Of a stretch of DNA of 64,000 bases, positions 42,148 through 51,331 are shown piece after piece. A model generated the notes under the pieces. It saw only the letters and a list, made by a program, of their open reading frames with translations. It had not been told where the DNA came from and did not search any database. The position numbers were made by a program, and so were the translations under genes. Numbering within the stretch: position 1 is the stretch's first letter; every line of letters begins with the position of its first letter. The stretch is from Flagellimonas eckloniae (GTDB lineage: Bacteria; Bacteroidota; Bacteroidia; Flavobacteriales; Flavobacteriaceae). The stretch covers positions 3,086,501 through 3,150,500 of the forward strand of contig NZ_LCTZ01000002.1 in assembly GCF_001413955.1 (NCBI RefSeq). Direction: 5' to 3'.

Positions 42148-43167
42148 CTAAAGAGCACCTTTGAATTGGTCTAAAAAGCGAATGTCGTTCTCGCTCAATA
42201 GTCGTATGTCTGAGATTTGATGTAACAAAAGTGCAATACGATCAATACCCATACCAAAAGCAAAACCTGAATAGACCTCTGGGTCTATATCACAATTTTG
42301 TAGAACATTGGGATCAACCATACCACATCCCATAATCTCGAGCCAGCCAGTGCCTTTTGTCATGCGATAATCCGTCTCGGTTTCAAGGCCCCAATATACA
42401 TCCACCTCGGCACTTGGCTCTGTAAATGGGAAATAGGAGGGGCGCAATCTAATCTTTGATTTTCCAAACATTTCAGAAGTAAAATATTGCAATGTTTGTT
42501 TCAAATCGGCAAAGGAAACATCCTTATCAACATATAAACCTTCTACTTGATGAAAAAAACAATGAGATCTTGCCGAAATAGCTTCATTTCGATAAACTCT
42601 TCCTGGCGAAATGGTACGAATAGGAGGCTTATTACTTTCCATATATCGCACCTGTACAGAAGAGGTATGGGTTCGCAACAAGATATCTGGATCTGTTTGA
42701 ACAAAGAATGTATCCTGCATATCTCGCGCAGGATGGTATTCTGGTAAGTTCAAAGCTGTAAAGTTGTGCCAATCATCTTCAATTTCGGGGCCTTCTGAAA
42801 CATTAAATCCAATCCTGGAAAAAATATCAATAATTTTATTTTTTACTATGGAAATGGGATGTCTTGCACCTATTTCAATAGGTTCACCAGGTCTGGTTAA
42901 ATCCCCATACTGCCCTTTGGTGTCTGTAGTATTTTCAAGAGCTTGTTTTAAGACAGTTACTTTGTTCGCGGCTGCAGCTTTAAGCTGATTGACTACCTGA
43001 CCAAATTCTTTTTTTTGATGATTAGGGACATTTTTAAACGCTCCGAAGAAGTCATTCAAAAGACCTTTCTTTCCTAAATATTTTATTCGGAAAGTTTCTA
43101 TTTCATCTTTGGAGGTCGAAACGAATTGCTCTATCTCTTTAATATGCTCCTTTATGGTTTCAATCAT
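42148..43167 (-). CDS. pheS: Phenylalanyl-tRNA synthetase alpha subunit
   Basis: I use the ATG at 43167 (339 residues); the four preceding codons begin with GTG. The N-terminal coiled coil (about 1-90) that grips tRNA leads into the class II aminoacylation domain. It includes HPISIVKNKIIDIFSRIGF, PARDMQDTFFV, a motif 2-like RTISPGRVYRNE and motif 3 GFAFGMGIDRIALL. It charges tRNA-Phe with the beta subunit, whose gene is not here. The gene lies 9 bases before the GyrI-like gene. Confidence 0.95.
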   Translation of the reverse strand: MIETIKEHIKEIEQFVSTSKDEIETFRIKYLGKKGLLNDFFGAFKNVPNHQKKEFGQVVNQLKAAAANKVTVLKQALENTTDTKGQYGDLTRPGEPIEIGARHPISIVKNKIIDIFSRIGFNVSEGPEIEDDWHNFTALNLPEYHPARDMQDTFFVQTDPDILLRTHTSSVQVRYMESNKPPIRTISPGRVYRNEAISARSHCFFHQVEGLYVDKDVSFADLKQTLQYFTSEMFGKSKIRLRPSYFPFTEPSAEVDVYWGLETETDYRMTKGTGWLEIMGCGMVDPNVLQNCDIDPEVYSGFAFGMGIDRIALLLHQISDIRLLSENDIRFLDQFKGAL

Positions 43168-43257
43168 AGCTGTTGGCACAATTTATTGGCCAACAAATTT
43201 AGTGATTTGTCCTTGAATATATAGGCAATCATAAGGTGAACACCTACCGTTGCACAT

Positions 43258-45120
43258 TTAATTGGAGAATTCATCTTTTATGTTGAGTTCTACCCAGGCC
43301 ATGCAACTTTTAAAATCATCAAAAATATGTTTTGTTGGAATCAAATCTGGGATAATGTCAATTCGCTCCATCATGTATTTGGGTTGATCCAGAACGTTTA
43401 CAAGTAAAACATGTACATCCCTGTTTTTTAAATCTTGAAGAACATCTTCCATGGCGTATAATCCCGATTGATCCATATACTGCATACGCCCCATCCTAAT
43501 TATAACTGCAGATGCTGTATCTGGAATTTGATTTGCAAGCTGCTGAAATTCGCTGGTTGAACCAAAGAACAAAGGGCCTTTAACATGCTTTATAAAAACT
43601 TCCTGTGCCAAATTGTTTGGAAAGTCTTTTTCATCGGCCCATGCCTTTTCTTGTGTCAATGGTTTTACATCTGACCGTTTTGCAGTTAGATCACCCATTT
43701 TTTTCATAAACATCAACGATGCAAAGACCAATCCAATGCCCACGGCATATACCAAGTTCCATGTGGAAGAAAGCACCATTACGGATAACATGATGATAAC
43801 TTCGGAACTTAATTTAACGGGTCCTAGTTTTATATCTTTTGGAAGATAGGGAATGGCTTTTAATCCTTTGTAGTCCATTACACCGATTCCGACTGTTACC
43901 AATATACCTGCCAAAACCGCTGCTGGAATTTGGGATGCCACAGGACCAAGGGCCAATAGTATAATTAATAACAGAATTCCTGCAATCATGCCAGATAATC
44001 TGGTTTTACCACCTGAATTAATATTCACCACTGTTCTAATCGTGGCTCCCGCCCCAGGAATACCTCCAAAAAGAGCAGCTACACTATTACCAATTCCTTG
44101 CCCCACCAATTCTTTATTTGGCTTGTGTTTGGTTTGGGTCATATTATCCGCAACTACTGATGTTAGCAGGGAATCAATGGCGCCAAGAAGAGATAGTGTG
44201 AGCGCAGTAAAAATATATGGGGCAATGGAGCTAATTTTAAACTGTGTGAAAATTTCCAAATTTGGGATGGGCAATCCACTGGGGATTTCCTCAATTGGAC
44301 GATAATTGATTCCAAATCCGTATGCAACACCAGAAACCACTACCAAAGCAACTAAAGTACTTGGAACGGCCGTTGTAATTCGTTTAAAACCATAGATAAT
44401 AAAAATAGTGGCCAATGCCAATGTCAATTCCAGCCAATTAATCTTTTTTAGTGCTCTTGGCAATACTTTGAAAGTCCCCACCACCCCAGAGGCATCTTTT
44501 GCAGCCAAAGTTTTAGCTTCTTTTTGCATATCTGCTGGTGTAATTTGTTCGGCTCTTTTTATGGTTTCTTCAAAATCTTCAAGAACCAAAATTCCTTCTC
44601 CAGCTTCTTCCTTGAGAATATTTTCTAAGATTTCTTCCTCGGCATCTGCCATAAATCGACTTACATACTCTTCATCCTCTTTAGGATAATAACCTATGGC
44701 AGGAAGAATTTGGGTTACTAGAATGATAACACCAATGGCTGTCATAAACCCTGAAACTACCGGATAGGGAATATATTTTATGTACTTACCCAGTCCCAAC
44801 AACCCAAGGCCTATCTGCATAATACCGGCTAAAAGAAATATGGTGAGAATTGCTGGGAGGGCTTTTTCTATATCGCCATCATTTATAGCAACAATACCGG
44901 CAATAACAACCATACTTACAGCAGTCATTGGAGCTGTAGGTCCAGATATTTGAGTGTTTGTCCCTCCAAAAAGTGCAGCAAAAAAACTAATAAAGATTGC
45001 TCCATATAATCCTGCACTGGGGCCAAGACCGGAACTTACTCCAAATGCAAGTGCCAGTGGCAAGGCTACTATACCAGCAGTAATGCCACCAAATAAATCT
45101 CCTCTAAAATGTTTAAACAT
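43258..45120 (-). CDS. SulP-family anion transporter with STAS domain
   Basis: The 620-residue protein has the SLC26/SulP membrane core (about 12 helices). It includes FGVSSGLGPSAGLYGAI, SGPTAPMTAVSMV, and GGIPGAGATIRTVVNINSGGKTRLSG, then a C-terminal STAS domain (about 500-610, GRMQYMDQSGLYAMED). An unusual acidic, helical insertion (about residues 150-235) sits between early transmembrane segments. A beta-carbonic anhydrase and a second SulP gene lie upstream on the same strand. Bicarbonate or sulfate are the obvious substrates. A weak hairpin after the carbonic anhydrase gene suggests partly separate expression. Confidence 0.9.
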   Translation of the reverse strand: MFKHFRGDLFGGITAGIVALPLALAFGVSSGLGPSAGLYGAIFISFFAALFGGTNTQISGPTAPMTAVSMVVIAGIVAINDGDIEKALPAILTIFLLAGIMQIGLGLLGLGKYIKYIPYPVVSGFMTAIGVIILVTQILPAIGYYPKEDEEYVSRFMADAEEEILENILKEEAGEGILVLEDFEETIKRAEQITPADMQKEAKTLAAKDASGVVGTFKVLPRALKKINWLELTLALATIFIIYGFKRITTAVPSTLVALVVVSGVAYGFGINYRPIEEIPSGLPIPNLEIFTQFKISSIAPYIFTALTLSLLGAIDSLLTSVVADNMTQTKHKPNKELVGQGIGNSVAALFGGIPGAGATIRTVVNINSGGKTRLSGMIAGILLLIILLALGPVASQIPAAVLAGILVTVGIGVMDYKGLKAIPYLPKDIKLGPVKLSSEVIIMLSVMVLSSTWNLVYAVGIGLVFASLMFMKKMGDLTAKRSDVKPLTQEKAWADEKDFPNNLAQEVFIKHVKGPLFFGSTSEFQQLANQIPDTASAVIIRMGRMQYMDQSGLYAMEDVLQDLKNRDVHVLLVNVLDQPKYMMERIDIIPDLIPTKHIFDDFKSCMAWVELNIKDEFSN

Positions 45121-45174
45121 TGCTGATCGGTTATTATAGAAGTATTGCTGTCAAGATAGCAATTTTGCGAAACT

Positions 45175-45210
45175 AAAAAAGGCCAATGAAATGTTAAACA
45201 TAGGCCTTTT
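45175..45210 (-). terminator. Weak terminator after the carbonic anhydrase gene
   Basis: AAAAGGCC (45177-45184) and GGCCTTTT (45203-45210) form an 8-bp stem with an 18-base loop, followed by T on the minus strand. It may reduce but not stop readthrough into the SulP gene. Confidence 0.5.
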
Positions 45211-45232
45211 AAAATTATAATTGATAAGTGTT

Positions 45233-45859
45233 TTACATATAACTGACCTTTCCATTAGAAATATCATACATACCTCCAACAATAAGTATTTCTCCATTGT
45301 CTTCCATCTCTTTTAGGACAGGACTTTGGTTTCTAATGTTATCAATGGTCATCCGCACATTTTTTTCCGCAACAGCGTTCACAAAATCAATATTTTTAGA
45401 TGTACGTTCAGCAGCATCGGCAGGTTCTGAAACAGCTTTCACGGCAGGTCTTATTTTGCTAAGAAGCTCCGTTAAGTTTCCCATTTTGGCATCGTCACAT
45501 GCTCCTTTTACAGCACCGCAACTTGTATGTCCCAACACCACTATTATTTTGGTGCCAGCCAATTTACAGGCAAATTCCATGCTTCCAAGAATATCTTCAT
45601 TGACAATATTACCAGCTACACGAGCACTAAAAATATCACCAACTCCTTGATCAAATATGAGTTCTGCGGAGACACGGGAGTCTATACAGCCCAAAATAGT
45701 CGCAAAAGGATACTGTCCTGTTGTTGTTTCAACAACTTGGGTCAAGAGGTTTCTATCCGTTTGATTTTGATCCACAAAACGTTTGTTGCCTTCTTTTAAA
45801 AGTTCCCATGCCGCATTGGGATTTAAAGCTGCTTGTGTTTCTTTAGTCTGTGTTATCAT
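45233..45859 (-). CDS. Beta-class carbonic anhydrase
   Basis: The 208-residue protein has the beta-carbonic anhydrase zinc site: LGCIDSRVSAE with Cys58 and the Asp60-Arg62 dyad, and LGHTSCGAVKGA with His111 and Cys114. It interconverts carbon dioxide and bicarbonate in the cytoplasm. Its start overlaps the end of the upstream SulP gene by 17 bases, which indicates translational coupling. Together with the flanking SulP transporters it suggests a bicarbonate uptake-and-hydration module, useful for anaplerotic carboxylation in a heterotroph. Confidence 0.93.
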   Translation of the reverse strand: MITQTKETQAALNPNAAWELLKEGNKRFVDQNQTDRNLLTQVVETTTGQYPFATILGCIDSRVSAELIFDQGVGDIFSARVAGNIVNEDILGSMEFACKLAGTKIIVVLGHTSCGAVKGACDDAKMGNLTELLSKIRPAVKAVSEPADAAERTSKNIDFVNAVAEKNVRMTIDNIRNQSPVLKEMEDNGEILIVGGMYDISNGKVSYM

Positions 45860-47450
45860 GTGCTAGATTTTTATGTCGATTAATATCTAATTTGAAAAAT
45901 TTAATATAACTCTCTGGATTTTCAACCACACCCCTTTCGGAAACAAGCTTTATCCCAATATTTTTATTTCTTGCTTTTTCAGAGAAATCTTCAAGGATTT
46001 CAATGATGTCGTTATCTAAAAATCGCGTCTTCCTAACATCCAATTCAAGATATGAATTTTCGGGAAGACTGTCTAATTCCTTAAGAATGGCTCCTTTATT
46101 AAAGAAGGTTACTTCTTCGGCGAAGGTCATTTTTATTTTATGGGCCCCGTTGCTTTTATCTTCAATATGAAGGAAATGCGAATTTTGATAACTTTTTATC
46201 AAGATTACAACAATACCAACCGCCAGTCCCATACCTATTCCAATAAGCAAATCGGTAAATACAATTCCCAATACGGTAACCACAAAAGGGACAAATTGTT
46301 TCCAACCCAAATTGTACATTTTTTTAAATAATCCTGGTTTGGCCAATTTATATCCTACTATAAAAAGGATTGCCGCCAAGACGGATAGAGGAATCATGTT
46401 GAGTAGTTTGGGAATAAGCATAACTGAAATCAACAGGAAAAAGCCATGAATAATTGCAGAAGCTTTTGTTCTTCCGCCGGATTGAATGTTTGCGGAACTA
46501 CGCACAATAACTTGGGTAACTGGCAAACCACCGAGCATTCCAGAAATACTATTGCCAACTCCCTGTGCCAAAAGTTCCTTATTTGTTGGGGTAGTTCTTT
46601 TATGGGGATCCAACTTATCAGTAGCTTCAACGCAAAGAAGGGTTTCTAAACTGGCAACCAAAGCAATGGTAAAGGCGGTAATCCAAATTTCCGGATTCCC
46701 TATTACGGCGAAGTTTGGAAAACTTAAAAGTGTTCCGAAAGACTGAATGCTATCCGGAATAGGGACGCTTACCAGATGATCATTGGAAATGGAAAGTGAT
46801 GCATTGTCTTTTGTAAAAATATAGTACAATATTCCAACGACAACAGCAACCAAAGGACCTTGTACCAATTGAAATATTTTTGATTTCTTACTCAGCACCT
46901 TATCCCACAAAATAAGAATAAACAGAGCTGCAACGGCTATAAGGGTTGCACCAGGACTTATAAAATTAAAGGTGTTTATGATTTCACTAAATGTATTTTC
47001 GCCATCGACCTGAAAGAATGAAAAATCCCCTTCTGGATCGGAATCATAGCCAAAAAAGTGGGGAATCTGTTTTAGGATTATAATTATCCCAATACCTGTC
47101 AACATTCCTTTAATAACAGATGACGGAAAATAATAGGCTATCACCCCGGCCTTTAAAATACTGAAGATGATTTGTATTAATCCTCCAAGAACTACGGCTA
47201 CCAAAAAATTTTCAAAGCCTCCCAAAGTGCCAATAGCGGTAAGAACAATAGCTGCAAGGCCCGCAGCCGGACCACTTACACCTATTTGGGAGCCACTGAG
47301 CGCTCCAACAATAATACCTCCAACAATTCCTGCAATTAATCCAGAAAACAAAGGAGCTCCACTCGCAAGTGCAATTCCCAAACAGAGTGGCAGTGCCACA
47401 AAGAAAACCACAATACTTGCAGGCAAGTCATTTTTTATATACTTGAACAT
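45843..47450 (-). CDS. SulP-family transporter with C-terminal STAS-like region
   Basis: The 535-residue protein has the SulP core (LPASIVVFFVALPLCLGIALASGAP, GSQIGVSGPAAGL, MLGGLPVTQVIVRSSANIQSGGRTK) and a C-terminal STAS-like domain (about 430-530). It overlaps the carbonic anhydrase start by 17 bases. Many SulP proteins paired with a carbonic anhydrase are sodium-dependent bicarbonate importers, so this is the most likely substrate here, with sulfate as the alternative. It is diverged from the other SulP gene, which suggests different roles rather than a recent duplication. Confidence 0.88.
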   Translation of the reverse strand: MFKYIKNDLPASIVVFFVALPLCLGIALASGAPLFSGLIAGIVGGIIVGALSGSQIGVSGPAAGLAAIVLTAIGTLGGFENFLVAVVLGGLIQIIFSILKAGVIAYYFPSSVIKGMLTGIGIIIILKQIPHFFGYDSDPEGDFSFFQVDGENTFSEIINTFNFISPGATLIAVAALFILILWDKVLSKKSKIFQLVQGPLVAVVVGILYYIFTKDNASLSISNDHLVSVPIPDSIQSFGTLLSFPNFAVIGNPEIWITAFTIALVASLETLLCVEATDKLDPHKRTTPTNKELLAQGVGNSISGMLGGLPVTQVIVRSSANIQSGGRTKASAIIHGFFLLISVMLIPKLLNMIPLSVLAAILFIVGYKLAKPGLFKKMYNLGWKQFVPFVVTVLGIVFTDLLIGIGMGLAVGIVVILIKSYQNSHFLHIEDKSNGAHKIKMTFAEEVTFFNKGAILKELDSLPENSYLELDVRKTRFLDNDIIEILEDFSEKARNKNIGIKLVSERGVVENPESYIKFFKLDINRHKNLAHDNTD

Positions 47451-47526
47451 AAAAATAAGATTTAGCCTTCAAAGGATAAATTTTGTTGAAGGCAGTTGAA
47501 AATTAATTAAACTTAAGATATTGAAG

Positions 47527-47835
47527 TTACGCCAATTTACGAGGAGGGGGGAGAAGAATATCAGCTTTAAAATCTGAACTGAAATTTATATAGATAGCGT
47601 AATTTTGAGATTGATTTTGAAAGTAATCACAGTTTGATACTAGGGAATTAGTATAGAACATGTCTTTTTCATCAAACTTCTTTTCTGACTCCTTCTCTTT
47701 GCTTTTTTCTTCCTCACTATTATCCAAAAAAACAAACATATCGTAGTCCTTGTCCAATAGGGGCAAAACAGAAGGAGCCAATATGGAAAATATTAGCATT
47801 ATTGCGATTAATGGAAAGGCTATCGTTTTTAACAC
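47527..47835 (-). CDS. Small membrane-anchored protein of unknown function
   Basis: The 102-residue protein starts with GTG at 47835 and a hydrophobic N-terminal segment (IAFPLIAIMLIFSILAPSVLPLL) acting as signal or anchor. A highly charged middle (EEEKSKEKESEKKF) and a short C-terminal tail DILLPPPRKLA follow. No domain is recognised. It lies 76 bases upstream of the SulP gene and 57 after the BatE-like stop, on the same strand as both. Coding is supported by the clear signal segment and charged composition. Its role is unknown. Confidence 0.55.
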   Translation of the reverse strand: MLKTIAFPLIAIMLIFSILAPSVLPLLDKDYDMFVFLDNSEEEKSKEKESEKKFDEKDMFYTNSLVSNCDYFQNQSQNYAIYINFSSDFKADILLPPPRKLA

Positions 47836-47892
47836 CTTGCTTGTTTTAAGGTAAAAATAATAGTAAAGCTATTAATTTTTCTTAAATAAATT

Positions 47893-48657
47893 TTAAAAAT
47901 CCTTTAGCAGCCTAATATTTTCATCCAGTAACCATCCAGTTTGCCCATCTGTAAGCTTAATTTTTCTCCAATCATTTAGCTTATCAAGGACGTTCACTTT
48001 GGTTCCTTCATGCAGTGTAAATACAATTTCACTATTGTTATTGGGCTCGGAAGTAATTTTAACTTCCTGACTATAAATAATGGCAGGGCTATCATTTTTG
48101 AATTCCTGATATTGAAGATACGCAATCAAAATGCTTAGAGCACCAAGAATGAGTGATAGTATGCTAGTTATGAATGCAATACGCTTCTGAGTGGCAAAAC
48201 GCAAGAAGAAGTAGGACAAATACGCTAAAACAAACAAAAAGATGAATGCGATTGCTATATATGCCCATTGATCAAAAGAGAGAAAATTTACAAAGTCGCT
48301 GTACAGTTGGGCAATTTCCGTTTTGGGCATTTCTTCAACCGCATCCAATCGCATGTTCTGGGCATAGGCCAGATTGTTTACTATTTCACTATCACTTGGC
48401 TTTAAAAGCAATGCTTTTTCATAATAATAGATGCTGGGACCAATAGCATTTAACTTATAATGGCAATTTCCCAAGTTAAAATATAGTTCTGCAGAGTGCT
48501 CCCCATTTTTAAGGATTTGCTGATAATTTTCAATTGCTTTTGAATATTCTCCTTTGTTGTAATTTTCGGTTGCCCTTGAAAAAAGAGCACTATTCTGGGA
48601 AATTCCAGAGGTGAAAACAAACAAACAAATTAGAAAGGATATTTTTTTTATGCTCAT
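47893..48657 (-). CDS. batE: BatE-like TPR and SH3-domain protein
   Basis: The 254-residue protein has a Sec signal peptide (ending FTSGIS), two or three TPR helices (ATENYNKGEYSKAIENYQQIL and AIGPSIYYYEKALLLKP), two transmembrane segments (about 128-155 and 160-185) and a C-terminal bacterial SH3 domain (about 195-250, GTKVNVLDKLNDWRKI and GWLLDENI). It is the last gene of the Bat operon, with an ATGA overlap to the BatD stop. Bat proteins are linked to oxygen tolerance or envelope functions in Bacteroidota; the mechanism is not settled. Confidence 0.85.
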   Translation of the reverse strand: MSIKKISFLICLFVFTSGISQNSALFSRATENYNKGEYSKAIENYQQILKNGEHSAELYFNLGNCHYKLNAIGPSIYYYEKALLLKPSDSEIVNNLAYAQNMRLDAVEEMPKTEIAQLYSDFVNFLSFDQWAYIAIAFIFLFVLAYLSYFFLRFATQKRIAFITSILSLILGALSILIAYLQYQEFKNDSPAIIYSQEVKITSEPNNNSEIVFTLHEGTKVNVLDKLNDWRKIKLTDGQTGWLLDENIRLLKDF

Positions 48658-50435
48658 AATTGCTTATCCAATTTAGAGATTACCTCGCTAGCTTTTTCGT
48701 AATCATTTTGCATTTGCACATCCGAAAATGGGCTGTAGCGAGCCATTTCACAATTCTTAAGAAGACCAATAAAACCAGTACTATCATCTTCATTTACTCC
48801 TTTTTCAGCAAGAATAGACGTAATTTTTTCTTTACTGAATTCAGAGGTCTCAATCTTCAATTTTGCTTTTAAGTAATTATGGAGCCCCTTTTCAAGGGCA
48901 ACATAGAATGCCTCCTTATTGCCCAGTTCTTTTTTAGATGTTGAAAGGTATTTTTTGGCAAGCTTGTTGGCCAATTTTATTTTATTTCCAACCGCATCAC
49001 TAGCAATTGCCTCTCTTTTCTTAAATGAGAATACTGCAATTGGTATCAACAACAAGGGAGCAAACAAAAAGAGATAAAATTTAGTGGAGCCAAAGAAATA
49101 ATTGGTTCCTATTTTGTTGAGGTTAGGCGTCAATTTAATAAAATGGAACTGCTTTCCAGTAGGCACCACAAATTGTTTGTTGTTTGATGAATTGGCAATA
49201 CTGGACGAAGATGAATTTACAGGCCCTTCCAATACTTCAATATTGATTTCTTCAGAATTAAGGGTGACGTATCTTGAGGTCTTTGGATTGAAATAACTAA
49301 AGGAAATACTAGGGATTGGATATTTACCCCTAAACGAAGGAACAATGGTATAATTATTAGCTACTTTGCCTTCCATTCCAGAACTGCTTGTTCGTACACT
49401 TTCATCAAATTCTGGTTCGTAAACTTCCAAAGCACTTGGAAGTTCAGGTTCCGGCAATTGAAAAAGTTTTAGATTCCCTTTTCCAGATACTTCTACTTTA
49501 GCTTGAAGCGATTCTGATGCATTCAATTGGGTTTTGCTAGCGGTGACAGAAAATTTAAAATCACCTACTGCTCCACTAAAATTTACTGGCTTCCCTGCTT
49601 CAGGCAAAGCTTTTACATTCAATGTTCGTTTACCCGCTGAAACCGTTTTGCTTGTTTGTGTATATATGCGACCTCCAAAAAAGTCTCTTCTATTGGTTGG
49701 GACATCAACAAATACTTCTAAGGAAAGCGGTTCAATTTCTAAATTCCCTGATCGCTGTGGATATAGCACAACTCTTTTTAGGATAACATAGCGATAGGGT
49801 TTGCCTTGGTACGTGCCATTTTGGGCAGAATGTTTTGTTACTGGAATATCCTGACTCCAAAAATTGTTGTATTTGGGATTGTCCAATGGACGATAATTGG
49901 TAACACTGATATTTGGGCTTACATACAGTTTATATACTACACTTACCGCTTCATTGAGATATGGACTGCCCTTTGAAACTTCGGCTACAAGGTGGAGATT
50001 CTCGTCTGCAACATCATCCACGGTTTTTTGATCACTAGGTTTATCTACAGCGGCAGTTACTTCAACCGTTTTTGGGAGGGTTTTATAGGTCTCACCACTT
50101 ATTTCAATAGTTGCTTGGTTTATGGTAAACTTTCCTCTTGCCGTAGGAACCAAGATATAAGAATAGGATTTGGAAAAACTTCGTTTACCATTAATCCAAG
50201 AAGAACTTATGGATTGTGAAGGCCCCATTACCACTTTGAAACCTTCAAAAGATGGAGCACTAAAATTATCTCCATCCTTATTCATTGCAAACTCTACCCT
50301 AAGACGTTCATTTATGCCAAGTTTTTCCTTGCTAAGTTTCATCTCAAAAGTAACCTCCCCTTCTTGGGCATAGATGGAAAGCCCCATAAAAAGGAATATG
50401 TACAAAGCCACTAAAATGCTTTTTGATTTAAACAT
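48654..50435 (-). CDS. batD: BatD-like oxygen-tolerance protein
   Basis: The 593-residue protein (ATG at 50435; two extra codons run to a TTG) has a signal peptide and repeated Ig-like beta domains. It contains the BatD segments VEFAMNKDGDNFSAPSFEGFKVVMGPSQS, YTQTSKTVSAGKRTLNV and VEVSGKGNLKLF, plus one C-terminal transmembrane helix (about residues 430-450) and a cytoplasmic helical tail. It lies in the periplasm with a membrane anchor. Its start codon overlaps the BatC stop (TAATG) and its stop overlaps the BatE start (ATGA), so translation is coupled on both sides. Confidence 0.87.
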   Translation of the reverse strand: MFKSKSILVALYIFLFMGLSIYAQEGEVTFEMKLSKEKLGINERLRVEFAMNKDGDNFSAPSFEGFKVVMGPSQSISSSWINGKRSFSKSYSYILVPTARGKFTINQATIEISGETYKTLPKTVEVTAAVDKPSDQKTVDDVADENLHLVAEVSKGSPYLNEAVSVVYKLYVSPNISVTNYRPLDNPKYNNFWSQDIPVTKHSAQNGTYQGKPYRYVILKRVVLYPQRSGNLEIEPLSLEVFVDVPTNRRDFFGGRIYTQTSKTVSAGKRTLNVKALPEAGKPVNFSGAVGDFKFSVTASKTQLNASESLQAKVEVSGKGNLKLFQLPEPELPSALEVYEPEFDESVRTSSSGMEGKVANNYTIVPSFRGKYPIPSISFSYFNPKTSRYVTLNSEEINIEVLEGPVNSSSSSIANSSNNKQFVVPTGKQFHFIKLTPNLNKIGTNYFFGSTKFYLFLFAPLLLIPIAVFSFKKREAIASDAVGNKIKLANKLAKKYLSTSKKELGNKEAFYVALEKGLHNYLKAKLKIETSEFSKEKITSILAEKGVNEDDSTGFIGLLKNCEMARYSPFSDVQMQNDYEKASEVISKLDKQL

Positions 50436-51331
50436 TACCAATCCTTCTCATTTTTTATTTTCTTACCCTTTACTTTTTTGGCTTCCATTTTTTCCTGCAC
50501 CTTCTTTTCTTCATTTTGCATTGCCTCTAACAAGTTTTGAATTTGCTGTTTTGAAAGCTGGTTTGGTCTTGGCTGTTGTTTTTGTTCTTCAGGTTGGTTC
50601 CCTTCATTAGGCTTCTTTTCTTGTTCCTTCTTTTCATCCCCTTCACCTTCTTTATTTTCTTCAGGCTTATTTTCCCCATTATCTCCTTCATCACCCTTAT
50701 CCTTGTTTTCATCTTCATTTTGCTCTCCTTCATCATTTTTTTCGTTCTCCCCCTCGTCGTTCTGATCCTTGTTTTTATCCTTTTGGTCTTCCTGATCTTG
50801 ATTGTCCTTGTTGTCTTGGTTTTCGTCGTTTTTTTGTTCGTCTTGTTGCTTTTTTAGCATTTCTTTGGCTAAGGCAAGGTTGTAACGTGTCTCTTCATCT
50901 GTAGGATTGTTGCGCAATGCCTCTTTATAAGCTTCAACAGCTTTTTCGTATTCTTTGCTCTTCATGAACACATTGCCCATATTGTGAAAGGACTTGTGTT
51001 TGTCCGTTTTTGAAGAAGCTTTTTCCCCCGCTTGTTTAAAACGGCCAAAAGCTTCACCAAAACTTTCCCTATTGTAATAAGCGGTACCTAAATTGAATGG
51101 AGCTGTTGCATTTTTATCGCTTTTGGAAATGGCTCTTCGATAGTCAGATTCTGCCATGAGAAAATCATTGGCAGTGAGTTGCTTGTTTGCTTCCCAGGTA
51201 AGGTTTGTTGAGGCAGTAAGCGCTTTTTCCGCTTCCTTCAACGCTTTTGTTTCTTCCTGTGCTTGTGCGTTAAGCCCAATAAAAAAAGTTAGACCCAACA
51301 ATAACCTCATCTTATACATCGTCATGTTCAT
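50435..51331 (-). CDS. batC: BatC-like TPR protein with a long acidic low-complexity tail
   Basis: The 298-residue protein has a signal peptide (LLLGLTFFIGLNAQA) and three or four TPR units (KAEKALTASTNLTWEANK to YKEALRNNPTDEETRYNL). A low-complexity region of about 110 residues follows, dominated by Glu, Lys, Asp, Asn and Gln, and then a C-terminal charged helix. It overlaps the BatB stop by 20 bases. The TPR part probably scaffolds other Bat proteins in the periplasm. The low-complexity tail is likely disordered, and its length varies between relatives. Confidence 0.83.
   Translation of the reverse strand: MNMTMYKMRLLLGLTFFIGLNAQAQEETKALKEAEKALTASTNLTWEANKQLTANDFLMAESDYRRAISKSDKNATAPFNLGTAYYNRESFGEAFGRFKQAGEKASSKTDKHKSFHNMGNVFMKSKEYEKAVEAYKEALRNNPTDEETRYNLALAKEMLKKQQDEQKNDENQDNKDNQDQEDQKDKNKDQNDEGENEKNDEGEQNEDENKDKGDEGDNGENKPEENKEGEGDEKKEQEKKPNEGNQPEEQKQQPRPNQLSKQQIQNLLEAMQNEEKKVQEKMEAKKVKGKKIKNEKDW

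Noticed and set aside
50576..50857. Plus-strand very hydrophobic frame opposite batC
   Set aside because: It is the complement of the Glu/Lys-rich low-complexity tract, which reads as Phe/Leu/Ile on the other strand. There is no supporting start context.
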